Below are positions 17,629-26,289 of a stretch of DNA of 64,000 nucleotides, piece after piece. The notes under the pieces were generated by a model. The model made no database searches, was not told the origin of the DNA, and worked only from the letters and a program-made list of their open reading frames with translations. This stretch comes from Streptomyces sp. Ru73. GTDB lineage: Bacteria; Actinomycetota; Actinomycetes; Streptomycetales; Streptomycetaceae. The stretch spans positions 1 through 64,000 of the forward strand of contig NZ_PQSQ01000029.1 of the NCBI RefSeq assembly GCF_002920575.1, written 5' to 3'. The position numbers were made by a program, and so were the translations under genes. Position 1 is the stretch's first letter. Every line of letters begins with the position of its first letter.

Positions 17629-18450
17629 ATGACACAGGCACCGGCCGGCGGCGACGTCCGGCTGAACGGCATCGACGTGCGGTACCGGGCGGCGGGGAGC
17701 GGGCCCGCCGTGGTGCTGGTGCACGGGCTGGGGGAGGACGGCGGTGCATGGGAACGGCAGCAGGCGGAGCTCACGGGATGGCGGACGTACGCGTACGACC
17801 TGCGCGGACACGGCGGGAGCGGGCTGGGCGAGGCCGAGGGGAGCCTGGCGCAGCTCCGGGACGACCTGCTGGCGTTCCTGCGCGAGGTGACGGGTCCCGC
17901 GGTGTGCGCCGGGTTCTCACTGGGCGGCACCGTCGTGCTGTCCGCTGCGGCCGCCGCTCCCGAACTGGTCACGGGTGCCGTGGTGTTCGGCACGTCCACG
18001 GTGGTCGGGAAGGCCGCCGTGGAGTTCTACGAGGAGCGGATCGCGCTGGTGCGCGGCGGTGACCGGCAGCGGCTCGCGTCGGCGATGCGGGCCGACACGG
18101 TGGCCGCGCTGTACGGCACGGACGGTGACGTGGACGCGGTGACCGCGCGGCGGATGGCGGCGATCGGGGACGGCGGCGGCTACGCCAACGCGGCCGCCGC
18201 GATGGCCGGGCTGCGCGAGCGGCCGCTCACCCCGCAGCTCGCCGCCGTGAAGTGCCCCGTCGTGGTGGTCGGCGCCGCGCAGGACACCTTCTGTCCGCGC
18301 CGGGCCGCCGACATCATGCTCGACGGGCTGGCGGCCGCGCCCTGCGAGGTGACGTACGAGGAGATCCCGGACGCGGGGCACCTGATGAACGTGGAGCGGC
18401 CGGCGGCGGTGACGGACCGTCTGAGGGCCGCGCTCGCATCGATGCGGTGA
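17629..18450 (+). CDS. Alpha/beta hydrolase
   Basis: A 273-residue hydrolase with VLVHGLGEDGGAW (oxyanion region), YDLRGHGGSG, the nucleophile elbow GFSLGG (Ser in place of the usual GxSxG serine) and a late GHLMNVE histidine. The layout matches haloperoxidase/lactonase-like esterases such as 3-oxoadipate enol-lactonase, but nothing nearby supports a specific substrate. The start ATG follows GAGGAGAGAGAAGG. Its stop lies at the first unit of a 14-base tandem repeat. Confidence 0.83.
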   Translation: MTQAPAGGDVRLNGIDVRYRAAGSGPAVVLVHGLGEDGGAWERQQAELTGWRTYAYDLRGHGGSGLGEAEGSLAQLRDDLLAFLREVTGPAVCAGFSLGGTVVLSAAAAAPELVTGAVVFGTSTVVGKAAVEFYEERIALVRGGDRQRLASAMRADTVAALYGTDGDVDAVTARRMAAIGDGGGYANAAAAMAGLRERPLTPQLAAVKCPVVVVGAAQDTFCPRRAADIMLDGLAAAPCEVTYEEIPDAGHLMNVERPAAVTDRLRAALASMR

Positions 18451-18521
18451 ATTCGGTGCGGTGAGCCCGACGTGGTGAGCTCGGTGCAGTGAGTTCGGTG
18501 CGGTGAGTTCGACGCGGTGAG
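18447..18521 (+). repeat. 14-bp tandem repeat, about 5.4 units
   Basis: Units of the form GTGAGTTCGGTGCG are repeated head to tail: starts at 18447, 18461, 18475, 18489, 18503 and a partial at 18517. Individual units differ at 1-4 positions. The first unit contains the TGA of the hydrolase. The period is not a multiple of three. Confidence 0.85.
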
Positions 18522-18528
18522 GGCAATG

Positions 18529-18566
18529 CCCCTGTGCCGGGTGCCGTGCGGCGCCCGGCACAGGGG
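18529..18566. terminator. Terminator between convergent hydrolase and VOC genes
   Basis: A 13-bp stem (CCCCTGTGCCGGG with CCCGGCACAGGGG) with a 12-base loop, placed between convergent genes. Confidence 0.8.
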
Positions 18567-18597
18567 GAGGGCCCCGGCCAGAGCCCAGGACGGCGCC

Positions 18598-19389
18598 TCA
18601 GGAGAGCTTCGGCATCTCGCCCTTCGTGGTGTGCAGGTCGATCACCGAGAAGCCCGCGCCCTGCGGGTCGGAGACCGCGGCGAAGCGGCCGAACGGGCTG
18701 TCGTGCGGGCCGAAGTGCACCTGGCCGCCGAGCTTCCTGACCTTCGCGATCGCCTCGTCGCAGTCCTCGACGGCGAAGTACGGGTTGATGTGCGACGGCA
18801 GCTCGGCCGGGAAGTCCTCGGTCATCTTCATCCGGCCGATGGCGGTGGTGCCGCCCAGCTCGTACACCGCGAAGTCGATCGCGTCGTCCTCCATCCGCTT
18901 CACGTCGTAGCCGAAGAGGGCGGGGAAGAACGCGTCGGCCTTCTCCGGCTCGCGGGTGGTGACCTCGGCCCAGCAGTACGCACCGGGCTCGCCCTGCTTC
19001 TCGAAGCCCCGGTGGGTGCCGGGCTCCCAGAGGCCGAAGACGACGCCGCCGGGGTCGGCGGCGACCGTCATCCGGCCGAAGTCGCCGACGGCCATCGGCT
19101 CCATGACCGTACGGCCGCCGTGCGCGCGGATCCGCTCCGTGCCGGCCTGTACGTCGTCCGTGGCGAAGAAGAGGAACCACGCGGTCGGCCAGTCGCCCTG
19201 GCCCGGCATCTGCGGTGCGAGGCCGGCGACCGCCTTCCCGCCGGAGAACGCCTGGGTGTAGTTGCCGTACTCCTCGGCGCTCTCGCCGAAGGTCCACCCC
19301 AGTACTTCGCCGTAGAAGGACTTCGCGGCCGCCAGGTCGGGGAACGAAGCGTCGAGCCAGATGGGCGTGCCCTCAGGTGTACCGGCCAT
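18598..19389 (-). CDS. Two-domain VOC (glyoxalase/bleomycin-resistance fold) protein
   Basis: A 263-residue protein with two vicinal-oxygen-chelate modules, about residues 8-125 (IWLDASFPDLAAAKSFYGEVLGW) and 140-260 (WAEVTTREPEKADAFFPALFGYD). Similar Streptomyces proteins are annotated as glyoxalase-like or hydroxylase-like (for example the CFP-30B family). Metal ligands are not obvious enough to assign a reaction. The ATG at 19389 is preceded by GGAGGAAGG. Confidence 0.85.
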   Translation of the reverse strand: MAGTPEGTPIWLDASFPDLAAAKSFYGEVLGWTFGESAEEYGNYTQAFSGGKAVAGLAPQMPGQGDWPTAWFLFFATDDVQAGTERIRAHGGRTVMEPMAVGDFGRMTVAADPGGVVFGLWEPGTHRGFEKQGEPGAYCWAEVTTREPEKADAFFPALFGYDVKRMEDDAIDFAVYELGGTTAIGRMKMTEDFPAELPSHINPYFAVEDCDEAIAKVRKLGGQVHFGPHDSPFGRFAAVSDPQGAGFSVIDLHTTKGEMPKLS

Positions 19390-19546
19390 GGCCTGCCTTC
19401 CTCCGTTGTTCCTCGTCGAGGATGCCCCCGCGACCGCGGAGGCTTGTCCGGCTTGCCACGCTATCGGGTGATCTTGCGTTCCGCCCGGCGAAGTATTCGA
19501 ACGTATGGTCAATTCAAGGGGAGCGCGACGGTCCGGCCGGCGGGCC

Positions 19547-20407
19547 TCACCCCAGTTCCAGGGTCGTCACGCCGAAGACCCGGCCCGTGGCCACGGGGCG
19601 TACGGGGCCGGTGTACATGCGGGCCGTGTCGAAGGACGGGGTGAGGCCGAGCGACTTCGCCAGCGCCACCGCCTCCGGGTTGGCCTCGGGAACGTCCACC
19701 GCGAAGGGCGCGCCGTCGAGGTCCGCGGTGAGTGCGTCGAGCAGGGCGCGCGCGTCCTCGGCGGTGTCCGCGAAGAGCGGGCCGACGCGGTGGGCGTCGC
19801 GGCCCGGCCGGATCACGCCGTAACCGGTCACCCGGCCGTCCGCCACCCGGGCGAGTGCCCGGTGGCCGTCGGCGGTGAGCCAGTGGCGCAGGAACTGCGG
19901 ACGGTCGGCGGGGTAGCAGGCACTGTCGTACCCGAGGACCGCTTCCAGCCCCGCGGCCTCGGCCGGGACGACGCCCGTCGGGGCCGGAGCGTGGCCGGTG
20001 GGTGCGGTGCCGGCGTAGCGGCTGGTGCGGTAGGCGAGTTCGAAGCCGGAGCGGCGGTAGTTGTCCTGCTGGGCCGGCACCCCGTCCAGGCCGACGGTGC
20101 GCTCCCCGGCGTGGGCGAGCGCGGCCTTCCAGGTCGCGAGGCCGTGGCCGCGGCCGCGCTGGTCGGGGCGGACCAGGTAGAAGCCGAGGAAGGCGTAGTC
20201 CGGGCTGTAGTTGACGACCGAGATGGCGGAGACCGGCTCGCCGTCGATGCGGCCGAGGAAGAAGCCGTCGGGGTCCTGGGTGAAGAAGCAGGCCGCGTCG
20301 GCGAGGCCGGGGTTCCAGCCCTCGGCCGCGGCCCACTCGCTGACGAGGGTCCACTCCTCCGGGGTCGCGCGCGTGACGACGAGCTGCTCGGCGGCCTGTT
20401 GGGGCAT
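19547..20407 (-). CDS. GNAT-family N-acetyltransferase with C-terminal second domain
   Basis: A 286-residue protein. Residues 8-135 form a GNAT domain with the acetyl-CoA loop RPDQRGRGHGLATW (RGRGHG being the Q/RxxGxG/A motif) and a QQDNYRRSGFEL strand that matches the usual NxxxxxFY Gly motif. Residues 150-280 resemble the acetyltransf_18 domain found behind some GNATs (YitH-like). Substrate unknown; small amines, antibiotics or protein N-termini are all possible. The ATG at 20407 follows AAAGGACACC. Confidence 0.83.
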   Translation of the reverse strand: MPQQAAEQLVVTRATPEEWTLVSEWAAAEGWNPGLADAACFFTQDPDGFFLGRIDGEPVSAISVVNYSPDYAFLGFYLVRPDQRGRGHGLATWKAALAHAGERTVGLDGVPAQQDNYRRSGFELAYRTSRYAGTAPTGHAPAPTGVVPAEAAGLEAVLGYDSACYPADRPQFLRHWLTADGHRALARVADGRVTGYGVIRPGRDAHRVGPLFADTAEDARALLDALTADLDGAPFAVDVPEANPEAVALAKSLGLTPSFDTARMYTGPVRPVATGRVFGVTTLELG

Positions 20408-20857
20408 GACGGTGTCCTTTCCGGCGGGGGAGCGGGCCGGCGGGCGGCCCGGGGCGCGGGGCCATCCTTCCCGATCCGCCTGCCGCTATCCAGCGGTTGC
20501 CGGGCCGTCGTCCGGCGGTCGTCGCGGTGCCGGTTCCGGCGCCCTGCGCGGCCGGTGGCGGTGCCCGTCGGGCGCCCGAACGGCGCAGGAAGGGAAGGCC
20601 ACTCCGGGGAACGGTCAAGGAAAAGAAAGGAAAAGAGGGGGTCAAGTGCCTGGATCGAGTGGATTGCGATGTGCGGGGCGGCGGGGTGGAGCGTTAGCAT
20701 GGGTAATTGGTTGTCTGGGGCAACCAATTACCCGGCGGGGGACGACTTGTGCCGGGTGCGCCGCCGTGCGCCGAACCGGCCCCCGGGCACCACCGACCAA
20801 CGGAGTACCACCACCGGGGCGCGGGGACGCGCGCGCCGGTGTCAGGAAGGACGATTC
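20408..20857. promoter_or_regulatory. Divergent upstream region of GNAT and acyl-CoA ligase genes
   Basis: 450 bases without a credible gene. It includes an A/G-rich patch flanked by GGTCAAG at about 20620-20646, a possible -10 TAGCAT at 20695-20700 and, directly after it, the perfect palindrome described separately. Confidence 0.5.
20701..20733 (+). promoter_or_regulatory. Perfect 13-bp-arm palindrome, probable repressor operator
   Basis: GGGTAATTGGTTG (20701-20713) and CAACCAATTACCC (20721-20733) pair exactly around a 7-base centre. It lies 125-157 bases upstream of the acyl-CoA ligase start and immediately after a TAGCAT -10-like hexamer, so a bound protein would cover the start of transcription. 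Length and symmetry suit a TetR- or GntR-type regulator. No regulator is adjacent. Confidence 0.65.
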
Positions 20858-22474
20858 ATGCCCGCCGAGGCAGCCGTACACCCCACCACCCCCACAACCC
20901 CCCACGCAGACCAGGACGGTTCGCCCGAGCCCGCCTTCCGCACGTACGTCGAGGACAACCTCGACGCGCTGGCGGCGGACCCGGACCGCGAGCTCCTGGT
21001 GCACGGCGACCACCGGCTGACGGCCGGTCAGTTCAGCGGCCTCGTGCACCGCATGGCGCACGCCATGGCCGCGCAGGGCATCGAGCGCGGCACCACCGTC
21101 ACGCTGCTCAGCGGCAACCTCCCCGAGGCCATCGCCGCACGGTACGCCGCCAACCTCGTGGGCTGCCGGGTCAACCACCTCTACAACAAGCTCTCGGCCG
21201 ACGTGCAGGCCAACATCGTGCGCGACGTCGAGACCCGCGCCCTGATCGTCGACCCGCGGCTCGCCGACCGCGCCGCAGAGCTGACCGAGCGCGCCCCCGT
21301 GCCGACCGTGCTCACCCTCGGCCCGGCCAAGCGCGAGATAGGCCAGGACGTGCTGGCGCTCGCCGCCGAGCAGACCGACGCGCCGTTCGAGAGCCCCGCC
21401 CAGCCGGACGACATCTGCACCATCCGGCACACCGGTGGCACGACCGGCCACCCCAAGGGCATCGTCACCACGTTCCGGCAGCTCCAGCGGATGCGCCGGA
21501 TGATGCCCGAGCAGACCGAGCAGGACTACACGCCCAAGCAGCTGGTGTGCACCACCATCGCGCACGCCGCCGGCATGCTGGCCGACGTGATGTTCCTCAG
21601 CGGCGGCACCGTCGTCCTGCACGACGACTTCGACCCCGCCGAGGCGCTCGCCACCATCGAGCGCGAGCGGATCACCCACCTCTTCCTGCTGCCGCCGCTG
21701 GTCTACCGGCTGATGGACCACCCGGACGCCGACCGCCGCGACCTCTCCAGCCTGCGCGCCCTCACCTACGGCGGCTGCCAGTCCTCGCCCGCGCGGATCG
21801 CGGACGCGGTGCGCCGCTTCGGCAAGGTGCTCGTGCAGTTCTACGGCCAGAACGAGGCCGGCGGCATCAGCGTGCTGCCCGCGGAGGAGCACGACCCGGA
21901 CAACCTGGAGCGGCTGCGCTCGGCCGGCAAGATCCTGCCGGGCGTGGAGGTGGCCATCCGCGACGCCGACGGCAGCGACCTGCCGGCCGGCGAGCTGGGC
22001 GAGATCTGCGTCCGCTCGGCCGGCACCATGACCGGCTACTGGAAGCAGCCCGAGCTCACCGCCGAGGTCCTCAAGGACGGCTGGCTGCACACCGGTGACG
22101 TGGGCTTCGTCGACGAGGAGAACTACATCACCGTCGTCGACCGGATCAAGGACATGATCGTGGTCGTCGGCGGCCACGTGTACACCACCGAGCTGGAGGA
22201 CCTGCTCAACTCGCACCCGAAGGTGCAGCAGAGCGCCGTCTTCGGCGTCCGCGACGAGGACAACATGGAGCAGGTGCACGCCGCGGTCGTGGCCGTGCCC
22301 GGCAGCGGTCTGGAGGCCGAGGAGCTGCGCGCCTGGGTGCGTGAGGAGCGCGGCGCGATGTACGAGCCGGCCCATGTCGCCTTCGTCGACGCGCTGCCGC
22401 TGACGGACGCCGGCAAGCCGGACAAGAAGCTGCTGCGGCAGCAGGCCGAGCAGGACCGCGACGCCGCTGCCTGA
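20858..22474 (+). CDS. Acyl-CoA synthetase (ANL superfamily, fatty acid/carboxylate-CoA ligase)
   Basis: A 538-residue adenylating enzyme. The P-loop-like core motif is HTGGTTGHPKG at about 190-200, the GQNEAGG motif takes the usual YGxTE position, and the later motifs GWLHTGDVG and DRIKDMIVVVGGHVY are intact, as is the C-terminal catalytic Lys in DAGKPDKKLLR. It should activate a carboxylate to acyl-AMP and then acyl-CoA; substrate not predictable. The ATG at 20858 follows GGAAGGA; the frame is open far upstream but those codons cross the palindrome and lack protein character. A perfect terminator follows. Confidence 0.88.
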   Translation: MPAEAAVHPTTPTTPHADQDGSPEPAFRTYVEDNLDALAADPDRELLVHGDHRLTAGQFSGLVHRMAHAMAAQGIERGTTVTLLSGNLPEAIAARYAANLVGCRVNHLYNKLSADVQANIVRDVETRALIVDPRLADRAAELTERAPVPTVLTLGPAKREIGQDVLALAAEQTDAPFESPAQPDDICTIRHTGGTTGHPKGIVTTFRQLQRMRRMMPEQTEQDYTPKQLVCTTIAHAAGMLADVMFLSGGTVVLHDDFDPAEALATIERERITHLFLLPPLVYRLMDHPDADRRDLSSLRALTYGGCQSSPARIADAVRRFGKVLVQFYGQNEAGGISVLPAEEHDPDNLERLRSAGKILPGVEVAIRDADGSDLPAGELGEICVRSAGTMTGYWKQPELTAEVLKDGWLHTGDVGFVDEENYITVVDRIKDMIVVVGGHVYTTELEDLLNSHPKVQQSAVFGVRDEDNMEQVHAAVVAVPGSGLEAEELRAWVREERGAMYEPAHVAFVDALPLTDAGKPDKKLLRQQAEQDRDAAA

Positions 22475-22486
22475 CCTGCGCCCGCT

Positions 22487-22528
22487 CCGGTGCTCCCGTA
22501 CGCGAACCTGCCCGTACGGGAGCACCGG
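22487..22528. terminator. Terminator between convergent acyl-CoA ligase and lutC
   Basis: A perfect 16-bp stem (22487-22502 with 22513-22528) with a 10-base loop. Confidence 0.87.
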
Positions 22529-22539
22529 GGGCCGGGACG

Positions 22540-23040
22540 TCAGGCGTCCGGGTACACCGCCACCCGTACCGCGCGCGGCCCGTGCATGCCCTGGATCATC
22601 GCCGACTCGATGTCCCCGGAGCGGCTGGGCCCGGTGACCAGCTGGAAGCCGGAGGGCATGGGGGCGAGCCGGCCGAGCGCCGCGATCAGCGCCGCGTAGT
22701 CGGCGTGCAGCCGGGACAGCGGTACCACCGCGAGGTGCGTGCCGGGCAGTACGGCCGTGCCGCGCGGGCGGCCGGGCGCCGGGCCGAGCGCGAGGGTGCC
22801 GGTGTCGGCCGCGGCACCCAGGACACCGGTCACGCCCACCTCGGCGTCCCACGGGTCGTGCGGCCGTTCCCCGGCGACCGTCAGCCCCTTCAGGTCCGGA
22901 TGGTCGTCGACCAGTGCCGGGCGGTCGCCCGCCCACTCCCGGACCAGCGCCAGCGCCGCCTCGTGCGAGTCCGCGAGCTCCGCCTGCCCGCCGGCCTCCG
23001 CGAGCCGGTCCCGGAACAGCTCCGCCAGCTCCTGGTTCAT
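22540..23040 (-). CDS. lutC: LutC, LUD-domain subunit of lactate oxidation complex
   Basis: A 166-residue LUD-domain protein, the smallest part of the LutABC L-lactate dehydrogenase complex. The ending (APMPSGFQLVTGPSRSGDIE followed by GMHGPRAVRV) is the conserved LutC signature. LutABC oxidises L-lactate to pyruvate, passing electrons through iron-sulfur clusters to the membrane chain. It is the last gene of lutA-lutB-lutC and its ATG overlaps the lutB stop by 4 bases. Confidence 0.9.
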   Translation of the reverse strand: MNQELAELFRDRLAEAGGQAELADSHEAALALVREWAGDRPALVDDHPDLKGLTVAGERPHDPWDAEVGVTGVLGAAADTGTLALGPAPGRPRGTAVLPGTHLAVVPLSRLHADYAALIAALGRLAPMPSGFQLVTGPSRSGDIESAMIQGMHGPRAVRVAVYPDA

Positions 23041-24572
23041 CCCTGCCTCCCGTCGCGTGCCCTGTTCTCCTCGTGCTGCCGGAACCAGCTGCGGAAGGCG
23101 CCGGCGCTACGCAGCGCGGGCAGTGCACGGCCCTTCGCCCAGCCCCGGCCGGGACCGGGCAGCCGGGCCAGCAGCCGGTCCGGGAGCAGCCGGCCGGCCA
23201 GCCGGGACGCCGCCATGGTGAGGCGGAAGCCGGTCTCCGTACGCCAGGCCAGCGACCAGGCGCGCCAGCCGGCCCGGGCCGTGCGCGCCGCGGGCTGCTC
23301 GCGTTCGTGCTGCGCGCGGAGGTTCACCAGCAGGTCGGGGATGGGGATCTTGACCGGGCAGGCGTCGTAGCAGGCGCCGCAGAGCGAGGAGAGGAACGGC
23401 AGGTCGGAGTCGGTGCCGGGGTCGCCGATCAGCGGGCTCAGCACGGCCCCGATCGGGCCGCCGTAGACCGCGCTGTACGGATGGCCGCCGCCGACCGTGC
23501 GGTACACCGGGCAGGAGATCTGGCAGTTGCCGCAGCGGATGCAGGCGAGCACTTCTTCCTGCGGGGTGCCGAGCGCCTTGGTGCGGCCGTTGTCGAGGAT
23601 GACCAGGTGCAGCTGTTCCGGGCCGTCGGTCTCGCCCGCCCGGCGGGGCCCGTTGACCAGGGTCTGGTAGACGGAGACGCGCTGCTTGGTGGCCGCGTCG
23701 CACAGCAGGGGGATGAGGACGCCGAGGTCGGCGAAGCGCGGGATCACCTTCTCCACGGTCATCACGGCGACGTGGATGCGCGGCTGCGAGGTCACCATGT
23801 CGGCGTTGCCCTCGTTGGTGACGAGGGCGAGGGTGCCGGTGTCGGCCGCGGCGAAGTTGACGCCGCTGATGCCCATGTCGGCGGCCTTGAAGTCGGCGCG
23901 CAGCCGGGTGCGCGCGAAGGACGCCAGGTCCTCCGGCTCGCCCGAGACCGGCTCACCGGCGAGCTGCCCGAAGAGGTCCGCCACGTCCTGCCGGGACTTG
24001 TGCAGCGCGGGCCCGACGATGTGGCTGGGCCGCTCGTCGGCCAGCTGGACGATGTACTCGCCCAGGTCCGTCTCGACCACCTCGATGCCCCGCGCGGTGA
24101 GGTGGGAGTTGAGGTGGATCTCCTCGGTGGCCATCGACTTGGACTTCACCGCGAGGCGTACGCCGTTCTCGCGGGCGATCCGCTCGATGACGGAGCGGGC
24201 ATTGGCCGGGGTGGCGGCGCGGTGCACGACGCCGCCGTTCCGCTCGACGTTCCCGGCCAGCTGCTGGAGGTACTTCTCCAGGTCGGGCAGGGTCTCGCGG
24301 CGGATGGCGGCACCGCGTTCCCGGAGCCGGGCGATTTCCGGGGTCCAGGTGCCGACGTGCCGTTCCTCATTGAGCGCCGCGAGGCGGTCGTGGGTGGGGC
24401 GTGCGGTGGGGACGGTCAGCGCGTCCCGGGTGATCAGCGGCAGCGGGCGGCGGTGCGGGGGGATGTCGCCGGCCGCCCACTCGGGCCGGTCGGGCCGGAT
24501 GCGGTCGCGGCCCGCGAGGGCGGAGGAGCGCTGCCCGGCCGCGCGGGCGCCGCCACAGGACGGCTCGGTCAT
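23037..24572 (-). CDS. lutB: LutB, iron-sulfur subunit of lactate oxidation complex
   Basis: A 511-residue protein with an N-terminal LUD domain (about 70-300) and two 4Fe-4S motifs: Cys344, Cys347, Cys350 and Cys354 in CIRCGNCQISCP, then Cys398, Cys401 and Cys405 in CGACYDACP. The basic C-terminal region (RARHEREQ... like) is typical. It bridges electron flow between LutA and the acceptor. Start and stop both overlap neighbouring lut genes by 4 bases (ATGA), so the three subunits are made together. Confidence 0.92.
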   Translation of the reverse strand: MTEPSCGGARAAGQRSSALAGRDRIRPDRPEWAAGDIPPHRRPLPLITRDALTVPTARPTHDRLAALNEERHVGTWTPEIARLRERGAAIRRETLPDLEKYLQQLAGNVERNGGVVHRAATPANARSVIERIARENGVRLAVKSKSMATEEIHLNSHLTARGIEVVETDLGEYIVQLADERPSHIVGPALHKSRQDVADLFGQLAGEPVSGEPEDLASFARTRLRADFKAADMGISGVNFAAADTGTLALVTNEGNADMVTSQPRIHVAVMTVEKVIPRFADLGVLIPLLCDAATKQRVSVYQTLVNGPRRAGETDGPEQLHLVILDNGRTKALGTPQEEVLACIRCGNCQISCPVYRTVGGGHPYSAVYGGPIGAVLSPLIGDPGTDSDLPFLSSLCGACYDACPVKIPIPDLLVNLRAQHEREQPAARTARAGWRAWSLAWRTETGFRLTMAASRLAGRLLPDRLLARLPGPGRGWAKGRALPALRSAGAFRSWFRQHEENRARDGRQG

Positions 24573-25330
24573 GCGGCCACCTCCGCCGGGACGAGCGCGT
24601 CGCGGACCAGCTCGGCGAGGTGCCGGGTACGCACCGGAGGGCCCGCCTTGCGTGCCCGGCCGCCGAGGTGCAGCAGGCAGCCGGGGTCCGCCGAGACCAG
24701 CCAGTCGGTGCCGGTCTCCGCTGCCGCGCCGAGCTTGGTGTCGGCCATCGCCACCGACACCTCGGGGAACTTCGCGGCGAAGGTGCCGCCGAACCCGCAG
24801 CAGGTGTCGCAGCCCGCCATCTCCCTGACCTCCAGCCCCTCTATGCGGGCCAGCAGTTGGCGCGGCGTGCGGCGCTCGCCGAGCGTCCGGGCCATGTGGC
24901 AGGAGTCGTGGTACGTGACCGAGCCGGGCAGCCGGAGTCGCAGCCCGGTGCCGTACGCCATGACGAACTGGCTGAACTCATAGGTGCGTTCGACCAGCGC
25001 GCGCTGCTCCGGAGTGGGCGCGCGGAGCCGGCCGAGGTGGTGGTGGAGGTACGCGGCGCAGGAACCGGACGGGGTGACCACCGCGTCGTACGGCGCGAAG
25101 ATCCGAAGCCAGCGGCCGAGCAGCGCGCCGGCCTCGGCCGGGTGCCCGGAATTCAGCGCAGGCTGGCCGCAGCAGGTCTGGCCGCGCGGCAGCTCCACCG
25201 TGACGCCCATCGCGGCCAGCACCTCCACGGTGGCGCGTGCCGCGCCGCCCGCCGCCAGGTCGCCCATGCACGAGGTGAACAGCGCCACCCGCGCCGGGCG
25301 TTGCGGCGCTCCCGCATCCGCTTCCGTCAT
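24569..25330 (-). CDS. lutA: LutA, CCG-domain iron-sulfur oxidoreductase subunit
   Basis: A 253-residue protein with two cysteine-rich (CCG) domains: the first includes TSCMGD and QTCCGQPALNSGH, the second YHDSCHMARTLGE and DTCCGFGG. Related to the GlpC/HdrB cysteine-rich proteins, it carries a cluster and probably the substrate-oxidising site of LutABC. The start ATG at 25330 has GGAGGAG upstream. It follows the IclR regulator gene by 68 bases in the same direction, so regulator and lut genes may share a transcript. Confidence 0.9.
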   Translation of the reverse strand: MTEADAGAPQRPARVALFTSCMGDLAAGGAARATVEVLAAMGVTVELPRGQTCCGQPALNSGHPAEAGALLGRWLRIFAPYDAVVTPSGSCAAYLHHHLGRLRAPTPEQRALVERTYEFSQFVMAYGTGLRLRLPGSVTYHDSCHMARTLGERRTPRQLLARIEGLEVREMAGCDTCCGFGGTFAAKFPEVSVAMADTKLGAAAETGTDWLVSADPGCLLHLGGRARKAGPPVRTRHLAELVRDALVPAEVAA

Positions 25331-25398
25331 GCGACTCCTCCAGATCGTCCGCTTCCGTCGGGGGTTCGGTTCCGCCGGGCCCGGCGCGGTGCCGGGCG

Positions 25399-26178
25399 TC
25401 AGGCCATCACGGACTCGACCCGCCGGGCCGTGTCCCGTACCGCGTCCGCCAGCGCCAGCACCTCGTCGTGACCGGTGACGAAGGTGACCGTGGAGACGCT
25501 GACCGCGCCCACCGTGCGGCCGTCCGGGGTGTGGACCGGGGCCGCGAGGCAGCGCACGTTGGGTTCGTTCTCCTCGTCGTCGAGGGCGAAGCCGCGCTCC
25601 CGTACGGCGGCCAGTTCGGCGGAGAGCGCGTCGAGGGTGGTGAGGGTGCGTTCCGTACGCCGCTCCAGGCCGGTGCGGGCCACCAGGTCGGCCAGCGCCT
25701 GCGCGTCGAGCCCGGCGAGGACGCACTTGCCGATGGCGGTGGAGTGCAGGGGCTGCTGCATGCCGACGCGGGAGAGGAACGCGAACGGCTGCACGCCCTC
25801 GACCTTGTGCGTGTAGACGATGCGGTCGCCGCTGCGCAGGCCGACGTGGATGGTCTGGCCGATCCGCTCCTGCAGCTCGACCAGGACCGCCTCGACCGTG
25901 GTGTGCCGGCGGCCCTGGCCCACCGCCGCACCGATGCCGCTGGCGGTCGGGCCGATGCCGTACCGCCCGCCCGGGTACGCCACCGCCCAGCCCTCGGCGA
26001 CCAGGGTGGCCAGCAGCCGGTGGGCCGTGGGCTTGGAAACGGCCGCGCCCGAGGCCAGTTCGGCCAGCCGCAGCGGCTCCTGCGCGTGGCACAGCGTCTC
26101 GATGAGCCGCAGCACTTTGCGGGGCCCCGCACCGTCGTTGGGCTTACCGGAATCCGCCCGTGCAGAACTCGTTGACAC
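25399..26178 (-). CDS. IclR-family transcriptional regulator next to lut operon
   Basis: A 259-residue IclR protein. The N-terminal winged helix (VLRLIETLCHAQEPLRLAELASGAAVSKPTAHRLL in outline, about residues 20-55) is followed by the ligand-binding domain containing HSTAIGKCVLAGL and the C-terminal AAPVHTPDGRTVGAVSVS stretch. It probably senses the lut substrate or a related organic acid. I prefer the GTG at 26178; an earlier in-frame ATG would overlap the operator. A palindrome typical of IclR operators is at 26229-26247, between this gene and the divergent transporter. Confidence 0.85.
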   Translation of the reverse strand: MSTSSARADSGKPNDGAGPRKVLRLIETLCHAQEPLRLAELASGAAVSKPTAHRLLATLVAEGWAVAYPGGRYGIGPTASGIGAAVGQGRRHTTVEAVLVELQERIGQTIHVGLRSGDRIVYTHKVEGVQPFAFLSRVGMQQPLHSTAIGKCVLAGLDAQALADLVARTGLERRTERTLTTLDALSAELAAVRERGFALDDEENEPNVRCLAAPVHTPDGRTVGAVSVSTVTFVTGHDEVLALADAVRDTARRVESVMA

Positions 26179-26228
26179 GTCTTCGAGGCTAGGGCTAGCT
26201 TCCCCCGATATTCCACCCCCCTGAACGA

Positions 26229-26247
26229 CGTTTCGCCAGGCGGAACG
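26229..26247. promoter_or_regulatory. IclR-type operator between iclR-like gene and MFS transporter
   Basis: CGTTTCGC-CAG-GCGGAACG: 8-bp arms around a 3-base centre with one mismatch. It lies in the 111-base divergent gap and suits IclR-family sites (TTCCGC-N3-GCGGAA type). A near-identical palindrome occurs at 56477-56495 ahead of the carnitine dehydrogenase gene. Confidence 0.7.
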
Positions 26248-26289
26248 GCGACTTGCCATGGATCATTCGTGCCGACGTCAGGAGAATCC

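Noticed and set aside
19505..20857. N-terminal extension of the acyl-CoA ligase through the upstream gap
   Set aside because: The frame is open but crosses a palindromic operator and the opposite-strand GNAT gene. The ATG at 20858 has a good ribosome-binding site.
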